Below, one piece after another: positions 1 to 8,050 of a stretch of DNA of 64,000 nucleotides. The notes below the pieces were generated by a model, which was given only the letters and a program-made list of their open reading frames with translations, had not been told where the DNA came from and did not search any database. Each line of letters opens with the position of its first letter. Position 1 is the stretch's first letter. A program made the position numbers and the translations under genes. Source of the DNA: Streptomyces seoulensis (GTDB taxonomy: Bacteria > Actinomycetota > Actinomycetes > Streptomycetales > Streptomycetaceae); the NCBI RefSeq assembly GCF_022846655.1, contig NZ_AP025667.1, forward strand, positions 5,865,001 to 5,929,000, in the 5' to 3' direction.

Positions 1-403
1 CGGCTTCGGCGGTCGCCCTTTCATGCAGCGTGGCAGCCTCCGCCTCGACCTGCTGCACGAGGCCCGCGACCCGAGCGGCATCCAGCCCCTGCGTCCTGGC
101 GATCCACGCCCGCAGCTCTTCGGCCTCGGACACGGCATTCGCACGGCGCCGCCCGAACAGCCCGCCCTTCCGCGGCGATGGCACCGCCGTCGTGCTGACG
201 GGAGCGGCCGCAGCCGGTACCCCAGAGCCTGCCGTAGGACCGGGCGCACTGGTGTCGGTAACGGAGCCGGCCTCAGGAACCCACAGCTGCCATCCCGGCG
301 GCAGCGGGGGCCACGAGGGGTCGGGGCGCCAGTCCGGTGGCGGCATCCATCCTGCGGGTGGCACAGGCCAACCCGGCGGCGGATTGAATCGGTAAGCACT
401 CAT
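1..403 (-). CDS. Pro/Trp-rich protein, N-terminal part, cut by left edge (possibly DUF4041 family)
   Basis: The reading frame starts with ATG at 403 and stays open to the left edge, so only about 134 N-terminal residues are visible. They begin MSAYRFNPPPGWPVPP and continue with repeated Pro-Pro-Gly-Trp and Pro-Asp-(Pro)-Ser-Trp units to about residue 43. An Ala/Pro/Thr-rich linker follows, then a basic patch (RKGGLFGRRR), then the start of an acidic, Ala/Glu-rich segment that looks helical or coiled coil. A G-rich stretch just upstream of the ATG (GGGGGTGGGG) can serve as ribosome binding site. From memory this N-terminus resembles streptomycete proteins carrying a DUF4041 domain and a GIY-YIG-like nuclease domain, but neither domain is inside the window, so function is open. 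Confidence 0.7.
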   Translation of the reverse strand, partial: MSAYRFNPPPGWPVPPAGWMPPPDWRPDPSWPPLPPGWQLWVPEAGSVTDTSAPGPTAGSGVPAAAAPVSTTAVPSPRKGGLFGRRRANAVSEAEELRAWIARTQGLDAARVAGLVQQVEAEAATLHERATAEA

Positions 404-644
404 TCCCCACCCCCTCGCCCCCTGAGGCTCCCCAGCACCCAGGGCGCCGGATAATCCCGGCAGACGTAGGGTGACATCTTCTTGGTGATCGGCCAACCGA
501 ACACCTGCATGCGGTTTCTCGAAGTGACAGCAACGGCCTGCAGGCATGGGTCAGTCCTGGCGCGCTCGTAGCACTGTGGGCGGACACCAGTGCGTTCCTC
601 GCGGATGGCAGAAAAGACAGAATCGGAGCTGGCCGAAGCAAGGC
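404..644. other. Gene-free spacer between the left-edge gene and the deoA terminators
   Basis: This stretch, together with the hairpins at 645-742 and the bases up to 767, forms a gene-free gap of about 360 bases. I see no convincing coding frame (frames here are short or shadows), no tRNA and no repeat. It is less GC-rich than its surroundings and presumably contains the promoter of the left-edge gene. Confidence 0.4.
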
Positions 645-705
645 CCGCAAAGCAGGTCAGACCCGATGCTGATCTCTCAGCGCCGGGCCTGACCTGGTCT
701 TGCGG
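645..705 (-). terminator. Imperfect inverted repeat downstream of deoA
   Basis: Arms 645-664 and 685-705 are complementary with a few mismatches (CCGCAA and AGGTCAG blocks pair with CTGACCT and TTGCGG). The hairpin lies 60-120 bases beyond the deoA stop, as expected for the terminator of the nucleoside operon. A second hairpin lies between the two. Confidence 0.5.
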
Positions 706-711
706 CTGTCG

Positions 712-742
712 ACGGGGGCGGGATACGAACCCACGCCCCCGT
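712..742 (-). terminator. 9-bp perfect hairpin just after deoA
   Basis: ACGGGGGCG at 712-720 pairs with CGCCCCCGT at 734-742 around a 13-base loop. It sits 25 bases past the deoA stop and is a likely intrinsic-type terminator without a U-tract, as is common in Streptomyces. On the minus strand the loop and inner stem read like a tRNA T-arm (GGTTCGTATCC), but no tRNA body is present. Confidence 0.5.
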
Positions 743-767
743 TCGTCCCGAAGGAAGAGTCCCCGGA

Positions 768-2045
768 TCAGTCCACCCGCCCCAGCACCACCGGCGAAGC
801 CGAGAACGCAGTGCCGGAAGGCGCGATGTCGAAGGACCCCTCCGTCGCCTCCAGCGCGTACCCGAAGCGCTCCGGCGTGTCCGTGTGGAGGGTCAGCAGT
901 GGCTGGCCGGCGACCACCGCGTCGCCCGGCTTGGCGTGCAGCTCGACGCCCGCGCCCGCCTGGACCGGGTCCTCCTTGCGGGCGCGGCCCGCGCCCAGGC
1001 GCCAGGCGGCGATGCCGATGTCGTAGGCGTCGAGGCGGGTGAGGACGCCGGAGGCGGGGGCCGTCACCACGTGCTGCTCGCGGGCGGTCGGGAGGGTCGC
1101 GTCCGGGTCGCCGCCCTGGGCCGCGATCATGCGGCGCCACACGTCCATCGCGGAGCCGTCGGCCAGGGCCTTCGCCGGGTCGGCGTCCTTCAGGCCGGCC
1201 GCGTCCAGCATCTCGCGGGCCAGCGCGAGGGTCAGCTCGACGACGTCCGCCGGGCCGCCGCCCGCGAGGACCTCGACGGACTCGCGGACCTCCAGGGCGT
1301 TGCCCGCGGTGAGGCCGAGCGGGGTGGACATGTCGGTGAGCAGGGCGACCGTCTTCACGCCGTGGTCGGTGCCGAGGCCCACCATGGTGGAGGCCAGCTC
1401 ACGGGCGTCGTCCAGGGTCTTCATGAAGGCGCCGGAGCCTACCTTCACGTCCAGGACCAGGGAGCCGGTCCCCTCGGCGATCTTCTTCGACATGATCGAG
1501 GACGCGATCAGCGGGATCGCCTCCACCGTGCCCGTCACGTCGCGCAGCGCGTACAGCTTCTTGTCGGCCGGGGCCAGGCCGTCACCGGCCGCGCAGATCA
1601 CCGCGCCGACGCCGTCCAGCACGGAGAGCATCTCCTCGTTGGACAGCAGCGCGCGCCAGCCGGGGATGGACTCCAGCTTGTCCAGCGTGCCGCCGGTGTG
1701 GCCGAGGCCGCGCCCGGAGAGCTGCGGCACGGCCGCGCCGCAGGCGGCGACCAGCGGGGCCAGGGGCAGCGTGATCTTGTCGCCGACGCCGCCCGTGGAG
1801 TGCTTGTCGGCGGTCGGGCGGGAGAGCGAGGAGAAGTCCATGCGCTCGCCGGAGGCGATCATGGCCGCGGTCCAGCGGGCGATCTCCCGGCGGTCCATGC
1901 CGTTGAGCAGGATGGCCATGTTGAGGGCGGCCATCTGGTAGTCGGCGACCTCGCCGCGGGTGTACGCGTCGATGACCCAGTCGATCTGCTCGTCGGTCAG
2001 TGCGGCGCGGTCCCGCTTGCTGCGGATGACGGAGATGGCGTCCAT
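768..2045 (-). CDS. deoA: Thymidine phosphorylase
   Basis: This 425-residue enzyme cleaves thymidine or deoxyuridine with phosphate to give the free base and deoxyribose-1-phosphate in the cytosolic pyrimidine salvage pathway. The phosphate-binding KHSTGGVGDK segment is at residues 81-90 and the family signature SGRGLGHTGGTLDKLE at about 110-125. Length fits the family. The ATG at 2045 (MDAISVIRSK) is chosen because it matches the usual N-terminus and has GGAAGGA upstream; the open frame extends further but without family similarity. It is the last gene of the nucleoside operon, 82 bases after cdd with a hairpin in the gap. Pyrimidine-nucleoside phosphorylase with wider specificity is possible. 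Confidence 0.93.
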   Translation of the reverse strand: MDAISVIRSKRDRAALTDEQIDWVIDAYTRGEVADYQMAALNMAILLNGMDRREIARWTAAMIASGERMDFSSLSRPTADKHSTGGVGDKITLPLAPLVAACGAAVPQLSGRGLGHTGGTLDKLESIPGWRALLSNEEMLSVLDGVGAVICAAGDGLAPADKKLYALRDVTGTVEAIPLIASSIMSKKIAEGTGSLVLDVKVGSGAFMKTLDDARELASTMVGLGTDHGVKTVALLTDMSTPLGLTAGNALEVRESVEVLAGGGPADVVELTLALAREMLDAAGLKDADPAKALADGSAMDVWRRMIAAQGGDPDATLPTAREQHVVTAPASGVLTRLDAYDIGIAAWRLGAGRARKEDPVQAGAGVELHAKPGDAVVAGQPLLTLHTDTPERFGYALEATEGSFDIAPSGTAFSASPVVLGRVD

Positions 2046-2077
2046 GGCCAGGGAGTTCCTTCCGGGGAGGTGCAGGT

Positions 2078-2123
2078 GTGCGGCCCCCCTGCTCGCGAAG
2101 CGACGCGGGCAAGGGGGCCGCAC
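2078..2123 (-). promoter_or_regulatory. Perfect 11-bp hairpin between cdd and deoA
   Basis: GTGCGGCCCCC at 2078-2088 pairs perfectly with GGGGGCCGCAC at 2113-2123. It lies inside the operon, between the cdd stop and the deoA start, so it may be a partial terminator, an mRNA-processing or stabilising element, or an attenuator reducing deoA expression relative to the upstream genes. Confidence 0.45.
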
Positions 2124-2127
2124 GGAC

Positions 2128-2550
2128 TTACTTGGTGAGATGGTCCGGGCCGAACGCCTGCGGCAGCATCTCGGAGAGCGGGAGGACGCCCTCGGGGGTG
2201 TCCAGCAGCAGCGAGGGACCGCCGAACTCGTAGAGGAGCTGGCGGCAGCGGCCGCACGGCACGAGGAGGGCGCCGGTGCCGTCCACACAGGTGAAGTGTG
2301 TCAGGCGCCCGCCGCCGGTGCGCTGGAGGTGGGAGACCATCCCGCACTCGGCGCACAGACCGAGCCCGTAGGAGGCGTTCTCCACGTTGCAGCCGGTGAC
2401 CGTCCGGCCGTCGTCGACCTGGGCGGCCACGCCGACCGGGTAGCCCGAGTAGGGGGCGTAGGCGTGCGCCATGGCCTCGCGGGCCTCGGCGCGCAGCTTC
2501 TCCCAGTCGAACGAGTCGAACGAGTCGAACCCGGTGGCCGCCTCGGTCAC
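2128..2550 (-). CDS. cdd: Cytidine deaminase
   Basis: This 140-residue zinc hydrolase converts cytidine or deoxycytidine to uridine or deoxyuridine. The zinc and catalytic motif is clear: Cys66-Ala-Glu68 within NVENASYGLGLCAE and the PCGRC ligand pair at Cys99 and Cys102. Size fits the homotetrameric class. Translation starts at GTG 2550, overlapping the TGA of the upstream permease (GTGA), so it is translationally coupled to the nucleoside importer. Its product deoxyuridine is a substrate of the DeoA encoded next. The N-terminus has an unusual FDSFDSFD repeat not expected to affect catalysis. Confidence 0.95.
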   Translation of the reverse strand: MTEAATGFDSFDSFDWEKLRAEAREAMAHAYAPYSGYPVGVAAQVDDGRTVTGCNVENASYGLGLCAECGMVSHLQRTGGGRLTHFTCVDGTGALLVPCGRCRQLLYEFGGPSLLLDTPEGVLPLSEMLPQAFGPDHLTK

Positions 2551-3833
2551 TTGCCCTGCCCCTTCCGGTACCGCATGCCGTCCGCCTTCGGCATCCGCAG
2601 CCGCTGCGCGGACAGCGACAGCACCAGCAGCGTGACGACGTACGGGGTGGCGCCGACGAAGTCGCTGGGGACCTCGTCGGTGAACAGGTACCAGGCCAGG
2701 ACCGCCACGGCCATGACCGCGCTGATCACGCCCTGCCAGAGCGCCTTGCGGTACAGCTTCCAGCCCGCGAGGGCGGCGAGCAGCACGACCAGCAGGAGCA
2801 GCAGGGCGTGCACGGTGACGCCGCCGTTGCGGAGCTGGAGGGCGTCGGAGTAGCCGAACAGGCCCGCGCCCATGGCGAGACCGCCCGGACGCCAGTTGCC
2901 GAAGATCATCGCGGCGAGACCGATGTAACCGCGGCCGCCGGTCTGGCCCTCCAGGTAGGTGTGCGAGGTGACCAGGGCGAGGAAGGCACCGCCGAGCCCG
3001 GCGAGACCACCGGAGACGGCGACGGCCGCGTACTTGTACCGGTACACGTTCACGCCGAGGGACTCCGCCGCGACCGGGTTCTCACCGCAGGAGCGCAGCC
3101 GGAGACCGAACGAGGTCCGCCACAGCACCCACCAACTGCCGACGAACAGCAGCACGGCGAGGATCGTGACCACGGACACGTCGGTGACGATACCGCCGAG
3201 GATGCCCGCGATGTCGGAGATGAGGAACCAGTGGTGTTGCTCGACCGAGTGCAGCGCGTCGGACAGTCCGGGCACCGTGACGTCGCCGAGCGACTCCACC
3301 GGCGGGGACTGCTTGGGGTTGCCGCCCGCCTCGGCGGCCGTCCCCTCGGCGAAGAACAGCTTGGCCAGGTACTGGGTGGCGCCCAGCGCGAGCAGGTTGA
3401 TCGCCACACCGGAGACGATGTGGTCGACCCCGAAGGTCACCGTGGCGACCGCGTGCACCAGACCGCCGAGGACGCCGAAGCCGACGCCGCACAGCAGGCC
3501 GAGCCAGGGGCTGGACTGCCAGCCGATCCAGCCGGCGCCGAAGGTGCCGAGGATCATCATGCCCTCGAGGCCGATGTTGACCACGCCGGCCCGCTCGGAC
3601 CACAGGCCCGCGAGACCGGCGAGGCCGATCGGCACGGCGAGCCCGAGGGCCGCGCTGACCTGGCCCTCGGAGGTGAGCTGGTTGGCCCCGGTGATGACCC
3701 GGACCACGGCGACGAGCAGCAGCGCACCGCCGACGATCATGAGGATCTTCGCGAGCGAACGGCCCGCGGGCCGGGCTGCGTCGTCCGCCTTGGGCGCCGC
3801 GGGCGGCGGCGCGTCCGTCATCGTGGCGGTCAT
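2547..3833 (-). CDS. Nucleoside ABC transporter permease (second permease)
   Basis: A 428-residue inner-membrane permease of the BPD_transp_2 (branched-chain/ribose-type) family, the second transmembrane subunit of the BmpA-type nucleoside importer. About ten hydrophobic segments are visible and the N-terminal 35 residues are Ala/Pro-rich and cytoplasmic. Conserved family stretches include GLAVPIGLAGLAGLWSERAG and VNIGLEGMMILG. The ATG at 3833 overlaps the TGA of the first permease (ATGA); a longer open frame reaches 3953 but would cover the coupled start. The product resembles YufQ/RnsD-type permeases. Substrate assignment rests on the cdd and deoA neighbours. Confidence 0.9.
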   Translation of the reverse strand: MTATMTDAPPPAAPKADDAARPAGRSLAKILMIVGGALLLVAVVRVITGANQLTSEGQVSAALGLAVPIGLAGLAGLWSERAGVVNIGLEGMMILGTFGAGWIGWQSSPWLGLLCGVGFGVLGGLVHAVATVTFGVDHIVSGVAINLLALGATQYLAKLFFAEGTAAEAGGNPKQSPPVESLGDVTVPGLSDALHSVEQHHWFLISDIAGILGGIVTDVSVVTILAVLLFVGSWWVLWRTSFGLRLRSCGENPVAAESLGVNVYRYKYAAVAVSGGLAGLGGAFLALVTSHTYLEGQTGGRGYIGLAAMIFGNWRPGGLAMGAGLFGYSDALQLRNGGVTVHALLLLLVVLLAALAGWKLYRKALWQGVISAVMAVAVLAWYLFTDEVPSDFVGATPYVVTLLVLSLSAQRLRMPKADGMRYRKGQGK

Positions 3834-4960
3834 CACGCCACCTCCTGCATCTCGGTCGGTGCGGCGGCGCGGGCGGCCAGCTCGGCGCCGACCCTCTGCT
3901 GCTGGCGCTTGAGGCCGTAGCGGCGCACGACCTCGTAGGCGATCACGACGCACAGGACGATGACGCCCTGGATCACGCCGAGGATCTCCTTGTCGTAGCC
4001 CTGGAACTCAAGGTGGTTGGTGGTGCGCTCCAGGAAGCCCCACAGGAGGGCGCCCAGTGCGATGCCGACGGGGTTGTTGCGGCCGAGCAGCGCGATGGCG
4101 ATGCCGGTGAAGCCGATGCCCGCCGGGAAGTCGTTGCTGAACTGGTGGCTGTCGTTCAGCAGGGTCGGCATGCCGATGAGACCGGCCACCGCACCCGAGA
4201 TGATCATGCTGGTGGCGATCATCTTCTTCACGCCGACACCGCTCGCGGCGGCGGCCGTCTCGGACTGGCCGACGGTGCGCAGGTCGAAGCCGAAGCGGGT
4301 ACGGCCGAGCACGAACCAGTAGCCGATGCCGACGATCACCGCGACGACGATGAAGCCCCACAGGATGCCCGCCGGGCCGGTGTCGATCTGGAAGAACCAG
4401 GAGGACTCCGGCAGCGGCTTGGTGGAGACCAGCGTGCCCGCCTTGTCGAGCTGGCCGAGCTGGCTGGGCTGGAGCAGGTAGCCGATGATCGCGGTGGCGA
4501 TCGAGTTCAGCATGATCGTGGCGATGACCTCGCTGACGCCGCGGGTCACCTTGAGGATGCCCGCGATGGCGGCCCACAGGGCACCGGTCACCATGGCAGC
4601 CAGGATGATCAACGGGATGGCGAGCCAGCCGGGCACGGTCAGCGCGCCGCCGAGAACGGCGGCGACGAACGCGGCGAGCCGGTACTGGCCGTCGACACCG
4701 ATGTTGAACAGGTTCATGCGGAAGCCGATGGCCACCGCGACGCCCGCGAGGTAGTACGTCGTCGCCTTGTTCAGGATGTAGACCTGGCTGTCGGCCGCGA
4801 AGCCGTACGTCCCCATGTCGCTGAACGCGGCGCCGGGGCTCTTGCCCGTCGCGAGGATCACCAGGGCGGTGACGAGGAGCGCCGCGACGATGGCCAGCAG
4901 CGGCGCCGCGATCCCGAGGAGCAGCCGCTCCTTGTCGATCCGTGAGGTCAGCTTCTTCAT
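3833..4960 (-). CDS. Nucleoside ABC transporter permease (first permease)
   Basis: A 375-residue inner-membrane permease of the YufP/RnsC type, partner of the following permease. The N-terminus MKKLTSRIDKERLLLG is followed by the first of eight to ten hydrophobic helices, and the family motif FRMNLFNIGVDGQYRLAAF is present at about residue 90. The ATG at 4960 overlaps the stop of the ATPase (ATGA), the same coupling as at the next junction. The extension of the open frame up to 5443 is antisense-type noise inside the ATPase gene and is discarded. Confidence 0.9.
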   Translation of the reverse strand: MKKLTSRIDKERLLLGIAAPLLAIVAALLVTALVILATGKSPGAAFSDMGTYGFAADSQVYILNKATTYYLAGVAVAIGFRMNLFNIGVDGQYRLAAFVAAVLGGALTVPGWLAIPLIILAAMVTGALWAAIAGILKVTRGVSEVIATIMLNSIATAIIGYLLQPSQLGQLDKAGTLVSTKPLPESSWFFQIDTGPAGILWGFIVVAVIVGIGYWFVLGRTRFGFDLRTVGQSETAAAASGVGVKKMIATSMIISGAVAGLIGMPTLLNDSHQFSNDFPAGIGFTGIAIALLGRNNPVGIALGALLWGFLERTTNHLEFQGYDKEILGVIQGVIVLCVVIAYEVVRRYGLKRQQQRVGAELAARAAAPTEMQEVA

Positions 4961-6516
4961 CGCGCGTCGTCCTCTATGTGCTCCAGGTGGCCGGAGGCCG
5001 CTCCCGTCATGGCGGAGCCCAGCTCCTCGGGCGTGATCGTGCAGGGGTCGGCGTCGGCGACCAGACGGCCGCGGTACATCACCCGCAGGGTGTCGGAGAG
5101 ACCGATCAGCTCGTCCAGGTCGGCGGAGATCAGCAGGACCGCGAGTCCGTCGCGGCGGGCCGCGCGGATGTAGTCCCAGATCGCGGCCTGCGCGCCGACG
5201 TCCACACCACGGGTGGGGTGGGCGGCGATGAGCAGCTTGGGGGCGTGGCTCATCTCGCGGCCGACGATCAGCTTCTGCTGGTTGCCGCCGGACAGCGAGG
5301 CCGCGGTGACGTCGATGCCGGGGGTGCGCACGTCGTAGTCGGCGACGATGCGCTCGGTGTCGGTGCGGGCGGCCTTCGGGTCCAGCAGGCCCCGGCGGGA
5401 GTTGGGGCGCTCGGTGACATGACCGAGGATGCGGTTCTCCCACAGCGGCGCTTCGAGCAGCAGGCCGTGGCGGTGGCGGTCCTCGGGGATGTAGCCGATG
5501 CCGGCCTCGCGGCGGCGGCGGGTGGGGACGTGGCTGACGTCGGCGCCATCGAGGGTGACCGTGCCGGCGTCCGGGTCGCGCATGCCCATGATCGCCTCGA
5601 CCAGTTCGGACTGGCCGTTGCCCTCCACACCGGCGATGCCCAGGACTTCGCCCTTGTGGATGGTGAAGGAGATCTCGTCGAGGATGACGCGCTCGATGCC
5701 GTCCAGGTCGGTCTGGGCCAGGTGCAGCCCGTCGATCTGGAGGAGGGCGACGTCCGTGACGGTGGACTCCTCCGTCTCGGGCGTGGGCAGTTCGCTGCCG
5801 ACCATCAGCTCGGCGAGCTGCTTGGGCGTGGTGGTGCTCGGCTCGGCGGTGCCGACGGTGGTGCCGCGCCGGATGACGGTGATCTCGTCGGCGACCGACA
5901 GCACCTCGCCCAGCTTGTGCGAGATGAAGATGACGGTCAGGCCCTCGGCCTTCAGCTCCCGCAGGTTGTCGAAGAGCGCGTCGACCTCCTGGGGCACCAG
6001 CACGGCCGTCGGCTCGTCCAGGATCAGGGTCTTGGCGCCTCGGTAGAGGACCTTGAGGATCTCCACGCGCTGGCGGTCGGCGACACCGAGGCGCTCCACG
6101 AGCACGTCGGGGCGGACGCCGAGGCCGTACGCGTCGGAGATCTCCTTGATCTTCGTGCGGGCCTTGGAGCCGATGCCGTGCAGCTTCTCCGCGCCGAGGA
6201 CGACGTTCTCCAGCACGGTGAGGTTGTCGGCGAGCATGAAGTGCTGGTGCACCATGCCGATGCCGCGTGCGATGGCGTCACCGGGGTTGCCGAAGGTGAC
6301 CTGTTCGCCGTGGATGGTGATGGTGCCCTCGTCCGGCTGCTGCATGCCGTAGAGGATCTTCATCAGGGTGGACTTGCCGGCGCCGTTCTCGCCACACAGG
6401 GCGTGGACGGTGCCCGCGCGGACGGTGATGTCGATGTCGCGGTTGGCGACGACGCCGGGGAAACGCTTGGTGATGCCGCGCAGTTCGACGGCAGCGGGAG
6501 GGCTGGACGCGTTGAT
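4957..6516 (-). CDS. Nucleoside ABC transporter ATPase (two cassettes), non-canonical start
   Basis: A 519-residue double-cassette ATPase (RbsA/YufO type) energising the importer. The first cassette has Walker A GENGAGKST at about residue 44 with signature and Walker B regions downstream (LILDEPTAVL). The second cassette has the degenerate GVEGNGQSEL P-loop typical of this class and the signature SGGNQQK. Family similarity starts with NASSPPAAVELRGITKRFPG, before any in-frame ATG; the first ATG (6363) lies after the P-loop. Upstream of that similarity there is no in-frame ATG, GTG, TTG or CTG before a stop at about 6609. A GGAG site lies 8 bases before ATC at 6514-6516, so I place the start there. 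A CTG at codon 12 or a one-base indel are alternatives. Confidence 0.85.
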   Translation of the reverse strand: MNASSPPAAVELRGITKRFPGVVANRDIDITVRAGTVHALCGENGAGKSTLMKILYGMQQPDEGTITIHGEQVTFGNPGDAIARGIGMVHQHFMLADNLTVLENVVLGAEKLHGIGSKARTKIKEISDAYGLGVRPDVLVERLGVADRQRVEILKVLYRGAKTLILDEPTAVLVPQEVDALFDNLRELKAEGLTVIFISHKLGEVLSVADEITVIRRGTTVGTAEPSTTTPKQLAELMVGSELPTPETEESTVTDVALLQIDGLHLAQTDLDGIERVILDEISFTIHKGEVLGIAGVEGNGQSELVEAIMGMRDPDAGTVTLDGADVSHVPTRRRREAGIGYIPEDRHRHGLLLEAPLWENRILGHVTERPNSRRGLLDPKAARTDTERIVADYDVRTPGIDVTAASLSGGNQQKLIVGREMSHAPKLLIAAHPTRGVDVGAQAAIWDYIRAARRDGLAVLLISADLDELIGLSDTLRVMYRGRLVADADPCTITPEELGSAMTGAASGHLEHIEDDAR

Positions 6517-6603
6517 GGCGCACTCTCCTCGGGGAAGGGGGATGCGGAGGATTACAGAGGGAGTGAGGGCAGGCGTCGGCGACGCTAGCGCGGCAACTCG
6601 GCA

Positions 6604-6616
6604 CTACACGCGTAGA
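6604..6616. promoter_or_regulatory. Candidate operator, copy 1 (CTACACGCGTAGA)
   Basis: In the gap between bmpA and the ATPase gene a motif sharing CGCGTAGA with the bmpA upstream region (copy 2 at 7857-7869) is present, followed in both places by a TGACA- or TGTCA-like run. It could be a regulator site of the nucleoside operon or part of an internal promoter; a TAGCGT hexamer on the minus strand lies at 6582-6587. Confidence 0.35.
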
Positions 6617-6696
6617 GTTGACACATTGTTACGGCCCGGCGGGGAGCACCTTCTGGCGCCCCCACGCCGAGCCGAGGTCCGGATGGACCCATCAGG

Positions 6697-7752
6697 TCAC
6701 GGAGTGGTCTTGACCTTGATGGAGCCGTCGACGATCTTCTTCTTCGCGGCGTCCAGCTTGGCCTGGATGTCACCGATGAAGCCGCCGCTGGTGGACAGCG
6801 AGACGCCGTCCTTGGCGAGGGAGTAGACGCTGTTGCCGGTCTGCGGCTTGCCGCCGTGGACGGACTTGATGAGGTCGTAGACACCCAGGTCGACGTTCTT
6901 GATGACCGAGGTCAGGATCGAGCTCTTGTACTTGGCGAGACCCGGGATGTTGTACTGGTCCGAGTCGACGCCGATCGCCCAGGCGCCCTTCTTGCCGTTG
7001 ACGGCCTCGATCGCGCCGTTGCCGGAGGAGCCGGCGGCGGAGTAGATGACGTCGGCGCCGTTGTCCAGCATGCCCTGCGCGGCTTCCTTGCCCTTGTCGG
7101 GGCTGGCGAAGCCGGAGGTGTCCGAGCCGTGGCTCAGGTACTGGGTCTCGACCTTGATCTTGGGGTTGGTGTCCTTGGCGCCCTGGACGAAGCCCGCCTC
7201 GAACTTCTTGATCAGGGGGACGTCGACACCGCCGATGAAGCCGACGTGCGTCTTCTTGGTCTTCAGCGCGGCGGCGACACCGGCCAGGTAGGAGCCCTGC
7301 TCCTCGGTGAAGGTGATGCTGTCGACGTTGGGCGCGTCCACGACCGAGTCGACGATGCCGAAGCTGGTCTTGGGGTACTTCTTGGCGACCTTGCCCATGG
7401 ACTGCGCGTACGCGTAGCCGACACCGATGATCGGGCTGTAGCCCGCGTCGGCCAGGTCGGAGAGGCGCTGCTCGCGGTCGGCCTCGGTGTCGGTGGTCTT
7501 GGCGGTCAGCTCCTTGACGGAACCGCCGAACTCGTCCTTCGCCTTGTCGGCACCGCGCGCGGCGGAGTCGTTGAAGGAGCGGTCACCACGGCCGCCGACG
7601 TCGAAGGCGAGGCCGATCTTGACGCCCTTGCCGTCACCGGAGGGGGAGGACGACTTGTCGTTCTCGGAGGAGGTGCTGCCACAGGCCGTGGCAGAAAGGG
7701 CGAGAGCTGCGGTGGCTATACACGCAGCGGAAAGCTTGGCTACCCGGCGCAC
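6697..7752 (-). CDS. BmpA/Med family nucleoside-binding lipoprotein
   Basis: A 351-residue extracytoplasmic solute-binding lipoprotein of the BMP (PnrA/BmpA) family that delivers nucleosides to the ABC permeases encoded downstream. The signal peptide ends in a lipobox LSATAC with the acylated cysteine at about residue 24, followed by a Ser/Asn-rich linker. Family stretches include GLAFDVGGRGDRSFN near the mature N-terminus and IGVDSDQYNIPG in the second half. GTG 7752 has AAGGAG seven bases upstream. It is the first gene of the operon, 180 bases before the ATPase. This gap and the high demand for binding proteins suggest differential expression within the operon. Confidence 0.93.
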   Translation of the reverse strand: MRRVAKLSAACIATAALALSATACGSTSSENDKSSSPSGDGKGVKIGLAFDVGGRGDRSFNDSAARGADKAKDEFGGSVKELTAKTTDTEADREQRLSDLADAGYSPIIGVGYAYAQSMGKVAKKYPKTSFGIVDSVVDAPNVDSITFTEEQGSYLAGVAAALKTKKTHVGFIGGVDVPLIKKFEAGFVQGAKDTNPKIKVETQYLSHGSDTSGFASPDKGKEAAQGMLDNGADVIYSAAGSSGNGAIEAVNGKKGAWAIGVDSDQYNIPGLAKYKSSILTSVIKNVDLGVYDLIKSVHGGKPQTGNSVYSLAKDGVSLSTSGGFIGDIQAKLDAAKKKIVDGSIKVKTTP

Positions 7753-7856
7753 GGGAAGGCTCCTTCACCTGACCTGAGCGCCACCATGGCGCTTGGTGGG
7801 AGCGTCTGACGACGCCCCGGCCGAGACGCCCCGTCGGCGTCGGCTTCGCGGCATCG

Positions 7857-7869
7857 TAACGCGCGTAGA
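7857..7869. promoter_or_regulatory. Candidate operator, copy 2 (TAACGCGCGTAGA)
   Basis: It lies about 105 bases upstream of bmpA, in the only promoter-sized gap of the operon. It is partly palindromic (TAACGCGCGTAGA) and shares CGCGTAGA with copy 1 at 6604-6616. Binding by a nucleoside- or sugar-responsive repressor is an inference. Confidence 0.35.
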
Positions 7870-7996
7870 TGTCAGAAAAACACCTCTCGGGCAGCCGTTA
7901 TCGAACCGAGGCAAACGGCACTTGAACTCGATCTTCCAAGCCCTGGGCCCCCGTGTTTCGGGGCGGATACGAATGGCCTGCGGATGTGTTGCGCGA

Positions 7997-8023
7997 ACGG
8001 CCCCCGCATGTGTGCGAGGGCCG
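7997..8023 (-). terminator. Terminator hairpin after the M20 gene
   Basis: ACGGCCC..CGCA and TGCG.GGGCCGT pair around TGTG with a single-base bulge on each side, 28 bases beyond the stop of the M20 amidohydrolase. It also insulates the upstream region of bmpA. Confidence 0.6.
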
Positions 8024-8050
8024 TCGCGGCATGACTTCAGCGGGCCGGGG

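Noticed and set aside
712..742. Possible tRNA 3' half on the minus strand
   Set aside because: Only a T-arm-like loop is present; no D-arm, anticodon arm or matching acceptor strand could be found, and the palindrome fits a terminator after deoA better.
885..2138. Long plus-strand open frame of 417 codons antisense to deoA
   Set aside because: It is the complement of a well-supported gene; long open antisense frames are usual at this GC content.
4942..6588. 548-codon plus-strand open frame antisense to the ABC ATPase
   Set aside because: Shadow of the ATPase; composition Gly/Asp/Val-rich as expected for a mirror frame, no family similarity.
6278..6604. 108-codon minus-strand frame starting near the ATPase RBS
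   Set aside because: It uses the GTG one frame away from the ATPase and encodes Arg/Pro/His-rich shadow sequence; its start only illustrates the missing canonical start of the real gene.
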